DNA from: JADJMO01 sp016794445
GTDB lineage: Bacteria; Myxococcota_A; Polyangia; Polyangiales; JADJMO01
Assembly (NCBI GenBank): GCA_016794445.1
Contig: JAEUKC010000399.1
Coordinates: 1 to 21,265, forward strand
DNA: 21,265 nt
Direction of reading: 5' to 3'
Each line of letters begins with the position of its first letter. Positions within the stretch are counted from its first letter, which is position 1. Below the pieces are notes generated by a model. It was given only the letters and a program-made list of their open reading frames with translations. It was not told where the DNA came from and did not search any database. A program made the translations under genes and the position numbers. Shown one piece after another: positions 15,156 through 21,265 of the stretch.

Positions 15156-15638
15156 TCAGTCGTTGAACAGGTTGTCGATGTCCTCGTCCGAGATCTCGGC
15201 GAAGGGCGTGTCGGCGCCTGGCTCCTGCACCTTCTTGAGCAGGGACTCGAAGATCTTGTTGAGCTCGTCGCTCGCCTTCTTGACGCGGAGGCGCACGAGG
15301 CCGAGGGAGCTGCGCGAGTCGAAGATCACGACCAGGATCACGCGGTTGCCCACGAGCTGGATGTGGACGTTCTGCTTGCTGCCCTCGTGGTACTGCGTCG
15401 CGAACTCGTCCTCGCGCAGGAGCTTTGCCATGCCGCCCGTCGCGGCGATGTTGCCGGCGGTCAGGGAGGCGAGCGAGGTGGTGTCGATGTTCTCGATGTC
15501 GCCGGCCGCCGCGATGAGCTGGCCGTTCTTGTCGACGATGAACACGACCTTGGCGTTCGCATCCTTCACCAGTTTGTCGACGACAACCTGGATCTGGTTG
15601 AACTCCTCCTCGTACATGACCATCTGGTCTTTCGCCAT
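15156..15638 (-). CDS. mglB: MglB, Roadblock/LC7 GTPase-activating partner of MglA
   Basis: The 160-residue protein (M. xanthus MglB 159) is a Roadblock/LC7 protein. It has an N-terminal helix (EEEFNQIQVVVDKLVKDA), the central sheet (AKVVFIVDKNGQLIAAAGDI, then NVHIQLVGNRVILVVIFD) and a helix rich in basic residues (RLRVKKASDELNKIFESLLK). A C-terminal tail follows (PFAEISDEDIDNLFND), the part of MglB reported to contact MglA. As a homodimer it stimulates MglA GTP hydrolysis and excludes MglA-GTP from the lagging pole. ATG 15636-15638 was chosen because GAAGAGG lies at Shine-Dalgarno distance; a TTG codon directly before it is in frame but unlikely to be used. mglA follows 18 bp downstream. The gene diverges from the 87-residue gene at 15815, leaving a 176-bp regulatory gap. 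Confidence 0.97.
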   Translation of the reverse strand: MAKDQMVMYEEEFNQIQVVVDKLVKDANAKVVFIVDKNGQLIAAAGDIENIDTTSLASLTAGNIAATGGMAKLLREDEFATQYHEGSKQNVHIQLVGNRVILVVIFDSRSSLGLVRLRVKKASDELNKIFESLLKKVQEPGADTPFAEISDEDIDNLFND

Positions 15639-15694
15639 CAACGCCTCTTCTGGTCGGAATCTCGGGGAGCGACGGAGGACTGCCGGGACTACGA

Positions 15695-15723
15695 GACGTA
15701 TCCGAGGCGGCGCATTAGTTCAA
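15695..15723 (-). promoter_or_regulatory. Candidate sigma-70-type promoter of mglB-mglA
   Basis: On the minus strand TTGAAC (15723-15718) is followed by a 17-base spacer and TACGTC (15700-15695), about 57 bases before the mglB ATG. The -35 is good and the -10 is weak. It lies in the 176-bp divergent gap (15639-15814). Confidence 0.3.
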
Positions 15724-15801
15724 CCCATCAGGTGCGCTGGCGCAGAACTTCCTGGCGGGCCGGCCGAACGCAGGTCTTTGCCCGGCGCCGTTCCGTCGGT
15801 G

Positions 15802-15807
15802 TAAGCT
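15802..15807 (+). promoter_or_regulatory. TAAGCT -10-like box before the 87-residue gene
   Basis: TAAGCT ends 7 bases before ATG 15815, and TTGCCC lies 18 bases upstream of it (four of six -35 matches). No Shine-Dalgarno sequence follows. A transcript would start at or next to the ATG. Confidence 0.45.
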
Positions 15808-15814
15808 GCTCCCC

Positions 15815-16078
15815 ATGGCCCTGATCGAGATCGAGGAGGCCGCGCGGCGCCTGGCGCGTGCCATCGCCAGCGACCTCTCCCTGTACAACGCCGAGAAGAT
15901 CGAGAAGGGCGTCGCCAACGACACCCTGTTCGACGAGGTCGCCGCGGACATCGAGGAGGGTCGTGCCCTCTACAACTCGCGCGTCTCGCCCGACCTCTAC
16001 GGCAGGAACTTCTACGACCGGGCGATCGTCGACCTGCTCATCCGCGGCAAGGGGCACATCCGCTCGAAGATGTGGTGA
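15815..16078 (+). CDS. Small conserved-looking protein coupled to a pseudouridine synthase
   Basis: I recognise no named family. The 87-residue protein is charged and mostly helical, with no signal peptide or membrane segment: IEEAARRLARAIASDLSLYN, then EKIEKGVANDTLFDEVAADI, EEGRALYNSRVSPDLYGRNF and a basic end (LLIRGKGHIRSKMW). The balance of acidic and basic residues suggests a small cytoplasmic, perhaps nucleic-acid- or protein-binding, protein. Its stop TGA (16076-16078) overlaps the GTG start of the downstream gene as GTGA, so translation is coupled and a shared role with the pseudouridine synthase (RNA or ribosome related) is a fair guess. The start ATG follows a -10-like box without a Shine-Dalgarno sequence. 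It has normal codon use for the window (GC-rich third positions) and is probably a real gene. Confidence 0.85.
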   Translation: MALIEIEEAARRLARAIASDLSLYNAEKIEKGVANDTLFDEVAADIEEGRALYNSRVSPDLYGRNFYDRAIVDLLIRGKGHIRSKMW

Positions 16079-17037
16079 CCGGACTGGCCACGGGCCGGGC
16101 TCCGCTCGAGCTCGTCGTCCCCGCGTCGCTCGCCGGCGAACGGCTCGACCGCGCCGTCGTCGCGCTGCTCTCCGATCGCTCGCGCGCCGAGATCTCCCGC
16201 TGGATCAGCGAGGGCGCTGTGCTCGTGGACGGCCGCGTCGTGCGCCCATCGGCCACGGTCCGCGGCGGCGAGCGGCTCGTCGTGACGCCGCCGCCCCCGC
16301 TCCCGAGCGCGGCGAAGCCCGACCCCACGGTCGTGTTCCGGGTCGTCCACGCGGACGCCGCGGTGATCGTGGTCGACAAGCCGGCCGGGCTCGTCGTGCA
16401 CCCCTCCAAAGGTCATTGGGAGGGCACCCTGGTGCACGGCCTGCTCGCGCTCGGCGACCTCGCCGACGCGGATCCCGACGGCGAAGACGCGGCGCTGCGC
16501 CCCGGGATCGTGCACCGCATCGATCGGGGGACGAGCGGCCTCCTCGTGGTCGCGCGCACGGCGGTCGCGCGCGAGGCCCTCAAGGCGCAGTTCTCCGCGC
16601 ACACGATCGAGCGGGTCTACGACGCGCTCGCCGTCGGCCCCGTCGCACAACGGCTCGACCTCGACACGGCCTACGGGCGACACCCCCGCGATCGCCTGAA
16701 GTTCACCGGCAAGTCGGGCGAGAAGCGCGCGCGCACCCACGTGGTCGTCGTGGAGCGGCTCGCGGGAGGGGTCGCGCGGATCGAGTGTCGCCTGGAGACG
16801 GGCCGCACGCACCAGATCCGCGTGCACCTGTCGGAGGCGGGCGCGCCGCTCCTCGGTGATCCGCTCTACGGTCGCACACCGTCGGATCCGCGCGCGAGGG
16901 CCGCGGCCGAGGCGCTCGCGCGCCAGGCGCTGCACGCGCGGGTGCTCGGCTTCGATCACCCGAGCACCGGGAAACGCGTCCGCTTCGAGGCCCCCTGGCC
17001 CGAGGACTTCGCCGCCGCGGTCCGTGCGCTGCGCTAG
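16075..17037 (+). CDS. RluA-family 23S rRNA pseudouridine synthase (RluD-like)
   Basis: The ~320-residue protein has an N-terminal S4 RNA-binding domain at ~20-75 (RLDRAVVALLSDRSRAEISR, then GAVLVDGRVVRPS). The RluA-type catalytic domain follows: VVDKPAGLVVHPSKGH, catalytic Asp at ~150 in GIVHRIDRGTSGLLVV (usual form HRLDxxTSG), FSAHTIERVYDALAVG, and the substrate-loop motif LETGRTHQIRVHLSEAGAPL with GDPLYG. Length, S4 domain and motif order match RluD, which modifies helix 69 of 23S rRNA, although RluC-like specificity cannot be excluded from sequence alone. The start is GTG 16075, overlapping the stop of the small upstream gene; the GTG one codon earlier (16072) is also possible. Its TAG stop at 17035-17037 shares the CTAG with the stop of the convergent HAD phosphatase gene. 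Confidence 0.94.
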   Translation: MTGLATGRAPLELVVPASLAGERLDRAVVALLSDRSRAEISRWISEGAVLVDGRVVRPSATVRGGERLVVTPPPPLPSAAKPDPTVVFRVVHADAAVIVVDKPAGLVVHPSKGHWEGTLVHGLLALGDLADADPDGEDAALRPGIVHRIDRGTSGLLVVARTAVAREALKAQFSAHTIERVYDALAVGPVAQRLDLDTAYGRHPRDRLKFTGKSGEKRARTHVVVVERLAGGVARIECRLETGRTHQIRVHLSEAGAPLLGDPLYGRTPSDPRARAAAEALARQALHARVLGFDHPSTGKRVRFEAPWPEDFAAAVRALR

Positions 17038-17825
17038 ACCGCCTGCACGACGCGCTCGGGCGCGGAGGCGAGCAGGGTGGGCTTGGGGCGGATCGCGACG
17101 GCGAACTCGGCCAGCGCGAGCATCGGCAGATCGAAGCGGCTGTCGCCGAGGGCGGCGAGCACGTGGCGCCCTTCGCGCCGCTCGGCGAGCGCGGCCACCT
17201 TGCCCTCGCCGTAGACGATGGGGCCGTCGATCGTGGGCTGGATCACGCCGTCGATCAGCGTGGGGGTCATCGAGCGCACCTCGACCACGCCGCCGCCGAT
17301 CCGCTGCCGCACGAGCTCGGCCGCGGGCCCGACGATGGCGCGCGGCGAGGCGCTGATGACGAGGATGGGGACCTTGCGGGTGGAGGCCCAGGTGAGGAGC
17401 GCGATCGCCTCGGGGATGAGTCGATCGTGGAGGCCGAACGCGCCGAGCAGGAGCTCGTGCGCGGCGGCGCGGAGCACGTCTTCGCGCATGCCGGCCATGC
17501 ACCACGCCATCATCGCGTAGGCGCGATCCTCGGGGTAACGCCCCTCGCGGTGCGCGACGTCGAGGGCGCGCGCGATCGTCGCCGCGTCTCCCTCGGCGGC
17601 GACGCCGTGCGCCTTGGCCTCGGCGAGCAGCGCGGGCCGCGCCGCGTCGGTGACCCAGCCCTGCGCGAGGGCCTCCTCGAACAGAGCGTCGCCCACGTCG
17701 CCCGTCCAGAGCGTGCCGTCGCCGTCGGCGGCGAGGACCACGCGCCCGTGACGGGCATCGCCGCCGACGCCGTGGAGGGCGACCTCGAGGCGCGAGACCA
17801 GGCGCGCGACCGGCTCTTGCTTCAT
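17034..17825 (-). CDS. HAD-superfamily phosphatase (phosphoserine-phosphatase-like)
   Basis: The 263-residue cytoplasmic protein carries all four HAD motifs. Motif I is AADGDGTLW with nucleophile Asp34 and acid Asp36. Motif II is LVISASP at ~156-161, motif III is Lys209 in VYGEGKVAAL, and motif IV is LGDSRFDLPML with Asp228 and Asp232. The helical cap lies between motifs I and II (~45-145), the C1-cap layout of phosphoserine-phosphatase-like (HAD-IB) enzymes. The SASP motif and the GDSxxD ending also fit that group. The substrate cannot be assigned. ATG 17823-17825 overlaps the TGA of the fructose-bisphosphatase gene as ATGA, so the two are translationally coupled and a sugar-phosphate substrate is conceivable. 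The upstream open frame inside the fbp gene is a shadow. The stop shares CTAG (17034-17037) with the pseudouridine synthase gene. Confidence 0.9.
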   Translation of the reverse strand: MKQEPVARLVSRLEVALHGVGGDARHGRVVLAADGDGTLWTGDVGDALFEEALAQGWVTDAARPALLAEAKAHGVAAEGDAATIARALDVAHREGRYPEDRAYAMMAWCMAGMREDVLRAAAHELLLGAFGLHDRLIPEAIALLTWASTRKVPILVISASPRAIVGPAAELVRQRIGGGVVEVRSMTPTLIDGVIQPTIDGPIVYGEGKVAALAERREGRHVLAALGDSRFDLPMLALAEFAVAIRPKPTLLASAPERVVQAV

Positions 17826-18850
17826 TTCCGGGCGGCGAAGCGCTCGAAGTCGGCGACGCAGTCGGCGGAGCCGAGGACCAGCGGCGTGCGCTGGTGCAGC
17901 TTCTCGGGCGGGATCTCGAGGATGCGACGGCTGCCGTCGCTCGCGCGGCCGCCGGCGGCCTCGAAGAGGAACGCGAACGGGTTGGCCTCGTAGAGCAGGC
18001 GGAGCTTGCCCTCCTTGGCCTTGCGGTCCGCCGGGTACGCGAAGACGCCGCCCTTGAGCAGCGTGCGGTGCGCGTCGGCCACGAGCGAACCGACGTAGCG
18101 CGCGCCGAAGGGACGCTTCGGGCCCTCGCCCTCTTGCTTGAGCCAGTCGATCCAGTCGCGCGTGCTCTGCTCCCAGCGCACCGAGTTGCCCTCGTTGACC
18201 GAGTAGGTCGAGGCGTGGTCGGGGATGCGCATGTCGCGGTGCGAGAGGAAGAACTCGCCGATGGTAGGGTCGAGGGTGAAGCCGTGCACGCCGAACTTGG
18301 CGCCGGCCGAGTAGACCAGCATCGTGCTCGGGCCATAGACGACGTACCCCGCGGCGCGGAGGGCCGTGCCGGGCTGCAACACGTCGGCGAGGTCGGCGGG
18401 GCCGGCCGAGTCGGAGAGCCTTCGGTAGATGCCGAAGATGGTGCCGATCGAGACGTTGCAGTCGATGTTGGAGGAGCCGTCGAGCGGGTCGATGGTGAGC
18501 ACGTAACGGCCCGCGCCAGGCACGTAGGCGACCTCCTCGAGCTCCTCGCTCGCGACCGCGCAGACCTTGCCCCCGCGCTTGACCACCGTGATGAAGGTCT
18601 CGTTGGCGAGCTCGTCGAGCTTCTGGACCCGCTCGCCCTGCACGTTCACGTCGCCGGTGTAGCCGAGGACCCCGGCGAGCCCGGCCTGGCGGACCCGCGA
18701 GTCGACGAGCTTGGCGGCGAGGCACAGCTGGTAGAGCAGGGACGTGAAGTGCCCGGAGGCGCCGGGCGACATCGCCATCTGCTGGGCCACGTGCGCCTCG
18801 AGCGTGATGCCCACGGTCCCAGAATCCGGCGGTCGCCAGGAGGTCTGCAT
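17822..18850 (-). CDS. fbp: Class I fructose-1,6-bisphosphatase
   Basis: The 342-residue enzyme hydrolyses fructose-1,6-bisphosphate to fructose-6-phosphate in gluconeogenesis. Family signatures are clear: SEELEEV (first metal-binding acid near 103), VLTIDPLDGSSNIDCNVSIG with metal ligands Asp121 and Asp124, and GTIFGIYRR. Later signatures are VYGPSTMLVYSAG, the YSVNEGN segment at ~216-222, RYVGSLVADAHRTLLKGGVF and LLYEANPFAFLFEAAGG (Glu298 metal ligand). The length is normal. ATG 18850 follows a purine-rich AGAAGAGAGGG Shine-Dalgarno region. The N-terminus LEAHVAQQM is close to that of typical bacterial FBPases. It overlaps the downstream HAD phosphatase gene by four bases. It diverges from the YbjN-domain gene with an 83-bp gap. 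Confidence 0.97.
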   Translation of the reverse strand: MQTSWRPPDSGTVGITLEAHVAQQMAMSPGASGHFTSLLYQLCLAAKLVDSRVRQAGLAGVLGYTGDVNVQGERVQKLDELANETFITVVKRGGKVCAVASEELEEVAYVPGAGRYVLTIDPLDGSSNIDCNVSIGTIFGIYRRLSDSAGPADLADVLQPGTALRAAGYVVYGPSTMLVYSAGAKFGVHGFTLDPTIGEFFLSHRDMRIPDHASTYSVNEGNSVRWEQSTRDWIDWLKQEGEGPKRPFGARYVGSLVADAHRTLLKGGVFAYPADRKAKEGKLRLLYEANPFAFLFEAAGGRASDGSRRILEIPPEKLHQRTPLVLGSADCVADFERFAARK

Positions 18851-18915
18851 CCCTCTCTTCTGGAACGGCGGGCCCGGCGGTTCAAGGGCGCTCGACGCGC
18901 GACCCTTTCCGCGTT

Positions 18916-18921
18916 TAGGCT
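18916..18921 (+). promoter_or_regulatory. TAGGCT -10-like box before the YbjN-domain gene
   Basis: TAGGCT ends 12 bases before ATG 18934, and TCGACG lies 18 bases upstream of it (four of six -35 matches). The leader would be about five bases and lacks a Shine-Dalgarno sequence. Confidence 0.4.
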
Positions 18922-18933
18922 GCGGTCGCCGCC

Positions 18934-19422
18934 ATGAACGATGCGTCCCGTAGGTCCTGCGCCAAGGTCGAGAAGACCCTCGAGAAGAGCCCTGCTTTCC
19001 AGCAGATCGACAAGGGCTTCTATGTCGTCCGTCAGGGCAGTGCCTACGTGCACCTGATGGTCGCGGACTGGGGCGACGACCGCGCCATCGTGCGCTTCGT
19101 GGCCCAGCTGGCCCGCGGCGTCGACATGAACCCCGACCTCGCCATGAAGCTCCTGCGGCTCAACGCACGCATGCGCTTCGGCGCCTTCGGCTTCGTGGTC
19201 GACGGGGGCTGCGTGACCTTCAGTCACACGCTGCTCGGCGGCGAGACGCTGAACAGCGAGGAGCTGCTCGCCACCCTGCGCGACGTCGCGCTCGTCTCCG
19301 ACGAGTACGACGACAAGGTCGTGGCGGAGGCCGGTGGCCAGACCATGCAGCAGCTCCTCGAGGAGTCTGCGCTCTCCGCGCTCAAGAAGAACCTCGAGCA
19401 CAAGGGCTGGGGCGAGGCCTAG
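18934..19422 (+). CDS. YbjN-domain protein (type III chaperone-like fold)
   Basis: The 162-residue soluble protein matches the YbjN superfamily, whose fold resembles type III secretion chaperones. Visible parts are FYVVRQGSAYVHLMVADWGD, AIVRFVAQLARGVDMNPDLA, LRLNARMRFGAFGFVVDGGC, VTFSHTLLGGETLNSEELLA and VALVSDEYDDKVVAEAGGQT. These correspond to the alternating beta strands and helices of the family and its usual SDEYDDxI ending. No enzymatic residues are known for YbjN proteins; they are thought to act as protein-binding adaptors. Its TAG (19420-19422) lies four bases before the GTG of a polytopic membrane protein, so the pair is probably one operon and the membrane protein is a candidate partner. 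A -10-like box lies just upstream. Confidence 0.85.
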   Translation: MNDASRRSCAKVEKTLEKSPAFQQIDKGFYVVRQGSAYVHLMVADWGDDRAIVRFVAQLARGVDMNPDLAMKLLRLNARMRFGAFGFVVDGGCVTFSHTLLGGETLNSEELLATLRDVALVSDEYDDKVVAEAGGQTMQQLLEESALSALKKNLEHKGWGEA

Positions 19423-19426
19423 GAGA

Positions 19427-20581
19427 GTGCCGAGCACGCCTCCGGAAGGACCGCAGAAGGAGCCGTCGGGATCGCCGCCACGCGACGAGGCGAGCACGCC
19501 TCGCAGCGCCGAGCCGGGCCCCTCTTCCGAGCCCTCCTCGCGGATCTCCCTGCCCGAAGCGCGCGATCGCTTCGGCATCGGCCTGCTCGTCCCACTCCTG
19601 CTCGCCGGCGTCGCCGCCAACGTCGTCGCGGGCCTGCTCGCCCCCGGGTGGGCCGGCGTGGGCAGCGAGCAGACCGTCCTCGCGTTCCGCCGCTGGGGCG
19701 GGCTCACCGCGCTCACCGCGGCGATCCTCGGGCTCGCCACCCTGGTCTCGCTGACCGGCGCGACCGTCGGCAACCCGCGCACCTCCACCACCACCCGCCT
19801 CGTGTCCACGTTCGGCGCGGGGCTCGTCTGCACGTTCGTCGCCGAGGCCGTCGCGCGACCGCTCGAGCCGCAGCACCTCGTCGTGCTGTTCGCGGGCGCG
19901 TTCGCCGTGCTGGTCTCGGGCAGCGTCGAGGGGCTCGGCCCGCCGCGCACCCGCGCGCTCGGCGTGCAGCTCGCCCTGCTGTCGCTCGCCTCGCTCCTGC
20001 GCGTCACCGCGTGGGGCATCGCGCTGCGCGCAACCCTCAAGGGCAGCCCGGGCGGCCTCGCGGCGTCGCAGGCGATCGCCGCGTGCGCGCTCGTCGCCGA
20101 GATGGGCGCGCACGGGTTCCTGGTCGCGTACCTCGTCTACCGTCCCGGCGTGCGGGGCGCGGGCATGGCCATCCTCGGCCTGGGCGTCGCGTTCGCGCTG
20201 ACCACGTGGGCGCTCGGCACCACCATCGAGATGGCCGGCGCCGGTCGCGATGCGCTGCAACGCGCGCTCTCGCTGCGGGTCCAGGGCAGCGGGCCGATGC
20301 CGAGCTGGGTGGCGCAGGCGGCCCAGACCCAGGAGATCGTGCTGCTCGAGCGCCCCGTGCGACTGCAGCTCGTGCCGCTCGTGATGTGCGAGCTCTCGTC
20401 GATCACGCTCGCGGTCGCCGCCCTCGGCTCGGCCACCCGCGCGACCCTGCCGGTGATGGCGGCGATGGGCCTGGCCGCCCTCTCGCGTGGGCAGGTCGAC
20501 ACGCCCGTGCGGGCGCTGCAGCTCGCCACCGCCGCGCTCGCCGCGCTGGTGCTCTCGCGCGCCGTGCGCGACCGCGCCTAG
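19427..20581 (+). CDS. Polytopic membrane protein of unknown function
   Basis: I recognise no family. The 384-residue protein begins with ~45 residues rich in Pro, Ser and Glu (no signal peptide), then about ten hydrophobic segments. Examples are FGIGLLVPLLLAGVAANVVA, ALTAAILGLATLVSLTGATV, LVSTFGAGLVCTFVAEAVA, VVLFAGAFAVLVSGSVEGL, LALLSLASLLRVTAWGIAL, GMAILGLGVAFALTTWALG and LVPLVMCELSSITLAVAALG. There is a larger hydrophilic loop around MAGAGRDALQRALSLRVQGS. Loop charges do not point to a known transporter family and no ATPase or channel motif is visible. GTG 19427 is the start because it is the first codon after the upstream stop; AGGAG lies only one base before it, which is closer than normal, so the exact start is uncertain. 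The stop TAG shares CTAG (20578-20581) with the convergent kinase gene. Confidence 0.85.
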   Translation: MPSTPPEGPQKEPSGSPPRDEASTPRSAEPGPSSEPSSRISLPEARDRFGIGLLVPLLLAGVAANVVAGLLAPGWAGVGSEQTVLAFRRWGGLTALTAAILGLATLVSLTGATVGNPRTSTTTRLVSTFGAGLVCTFVAEAVARPLEPQHLVVLFAGAFAVLVSGSVEGLGPPRTRALGVQLALLSLASLLRVTAWGIALRATLKGSPGGLAASQAIAACALVAEMGAHGFLVAYLVYRPGVRGAGMAILGLGVAFALTTWALGTTIEMAGAGRDALQRALSLRVQGSGPMPSWVAQAAQTQEIVLLERPVRLQLVPLVMCELSSITLAVAALGSATRATLPVMAAMGLAALSRGQVDTPVRALQLATAALAALVLSRAVRDRA

Positions 20582-21265
20582 AGCGCGTCGGCGAGCGCGC
20601 GGCCGAACTCCATCGGCCACGGCCGATCGCGCGGGTCGATCGCGGTCGCCGCGCGCAGCAGCTTGGCGACGGCGGCCGGGAACGTGCGCAGCCGCTCCGG
20701 GTCCTCGAACGGGTCTCGCCGCATGTGCGCGATGATGCGGTCGCGCGCGTTCTTCTCGTCGTCGAAGAAGGCGCGACCGGTCGTGACGTTGTAGAGGGTG
20801 CCGGCGAGCGCGTAGACGTCCGCGCGCGGATCGAGCTCGACCGGATCCAGCACCTGCTCGGGCGCGAGGTAGCCCGGGGTGCCCGCGACGAAGCGCCCGC
20901 CGGCCTCCTTGGCCACGCGGATCGCGCGGACCATGCCGAAGTCGATGACCACCGTGGCGAGCGGCATCGTGCGCGCCGGGTCGCGGTGCTTGTCCGGGTC
21001 GAACGTCTCGCCGCCCGCGAGCGGCAGGCGGAGCCAGAGGTTCGCGGGCTTGATGTCGCGGTGGACGAGGCCCGCCGAGTGGAGCGCGGCGAGGCCCGCG
21101 CACGCGTCGAGCACAACCTGCCGCAGCTCGAACAGCGACATCGCGCGCGCCGTCGCGTACTGCTTGAGGTCGGCGCCGATCAGGTACTCGAGGACCAGGA
21201 ACGGCGCGTCGTTCTCGACGCCGCGGTCGATGATGTTGGCGACGTTCGGGTGGTAGAGCCCGGCG
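20578..21265 (-). CDS. Ser/Thr protein kinase, C-terminal part (5' end outside the window)
   Basis: The gene enters from the right edge and ends TAG at 20580-20578. About 229 residues are visible, beginning in the N-lobe (AGLYHPNVANIIDRGVEND, then APFLVLEYLIGADLKQY). The C-lobe follows: GLVHRDIKPANLW (catalytic HRD), VVIDFGMVRA (DFG), GTPGYLAPEQVL, DVYALAGTLYNVTTGRAFFD and a final IDPRDRPWPMEFGRAL. It ends right after the kinase domain, so any sensor part would have to be N-terminal, outside the window. The stretch between the catalytic-loop Asn and DFG is 32 residues against about 12 in ordinary kinases, with an insert around PLAGGETFDPDKHRDPARTM. A Met at 21141 lies inside the domain and is not the true start. 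Its stop shares a CTAG with the membrane protein gene opposite. Confidence 0.93.
   Translation of the reverse strand, partial: AGLYHPNVANIIDRGVENDAPFLVLEYLIGADLKQYATARAMSLFELRQVVLDACAGLAALHSAGLVHRDIKPANLWLRLPLAGGETFDPDKHRDPARTMPLATVVIDFGMVRAIRVAKEAGGRFVAGTPGYLAPEQVLDPVELDPRADVYALAGTLYNVTTGRAFFDDEKNARDRIIAHMRRDPFEDPERLRTFPAAVAKLLRAATAIDPRDRPWPMEFGRALADAL

Noticed and set aside
16012..18336. A 774-codon minus-strand frame
   Set aside because: It crosses the pseudouridine synthase (antisense) and fbp/HAD genes (wrong frame); it is Arg/Ala-rich low-complexity sequence.
19382..21103. A 573-codon minus-strand frame crossing the membrane protein and kinase
   Set aside because: The membrane protein on the plus strand has clear hydrophobic segments, and the kinase motifs are in another minus frame.
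1..21265. tRNA, rRNA, integrase, transposase or phage genes, and biosynthetic cluster enzymes
   Set aside because: None was recognised on either strand. The window reads as ordinary chromosomal backbone apart from the features listed.

Overview
The window looks like chromosomal DNA of a myxobacterium (phylum Myxococcota, probably the Polyangia side). The base composition is very GC-rich and genes are packed tightly on both strands. It carries an intact mglB-mglA pair very close to the Myxococcus xanthus polarity/gliding module, a protein with an AgmX/PglI-type C-terminal domain, Ser/Thr kinases (one with a PEGA domain) and a DUF2378-like protein. I saw no tRNA, rRNA, CRISPR array, insertion sequence or phage gene.

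Left part (1-4978, + strand): the 3' end of a small two-helix membrane protein (possibly ExbB/TolQ-like), then a TonB-like AgmX/PglI-domain protein with a divergent FHA-like N-terminus. A 326-bp gene-free stretch follows, filled with a hairpin-rich tandem repeat. After it comes a three-gene set behind a TTGACA promoter: an exported unknown protein, an outer-membrane beta-barrel, and a short OPX (Wza-like) lipoprotein without the C-terminal membrane-spanning helix. The last two match the recently proposed composite OPX/beta-barrel polysaccharide translocon; the first is a candidate additional part. No synthesis genes sit beside them.

Middle part (5003-13655): a kelch-type lipoprotein (-) diverges from a membrane-anchored Ser/Thr kinase (+). 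The kinase converges on a minus-strand series of mutS2, an alpha/beta-hydrolase lipoprotein and a DUF2378-like gene. A radical SAM protein (+) diverges from mutS2.

Right part (13669-21265): a leucine-carboxyl-methyltransferase-like gene lies downstream of mglB-mglA (-). A small conserved gene overlaps an RluA-family pseudouridine synthase (+). Fructose-1,6-bisphosphatase overlaps a HAD phosphatase (-). A YbjN-domain protein is followed by a polytopic membrane protein (+). A second Ser/Thr kinase (-) runs off the right edge.

Three features recur. A TA(A/G)(G/C)CT box lies 7-12 nt before the start codon of four plus-strand genes, suggesting leaderless or near-leaderless transcripts. Two convergent pairs share one CTAG as both stop codons. 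Two minus-strand genes have recognisable N-termini that lie upstream of any ATG/GTG/TTG codon.
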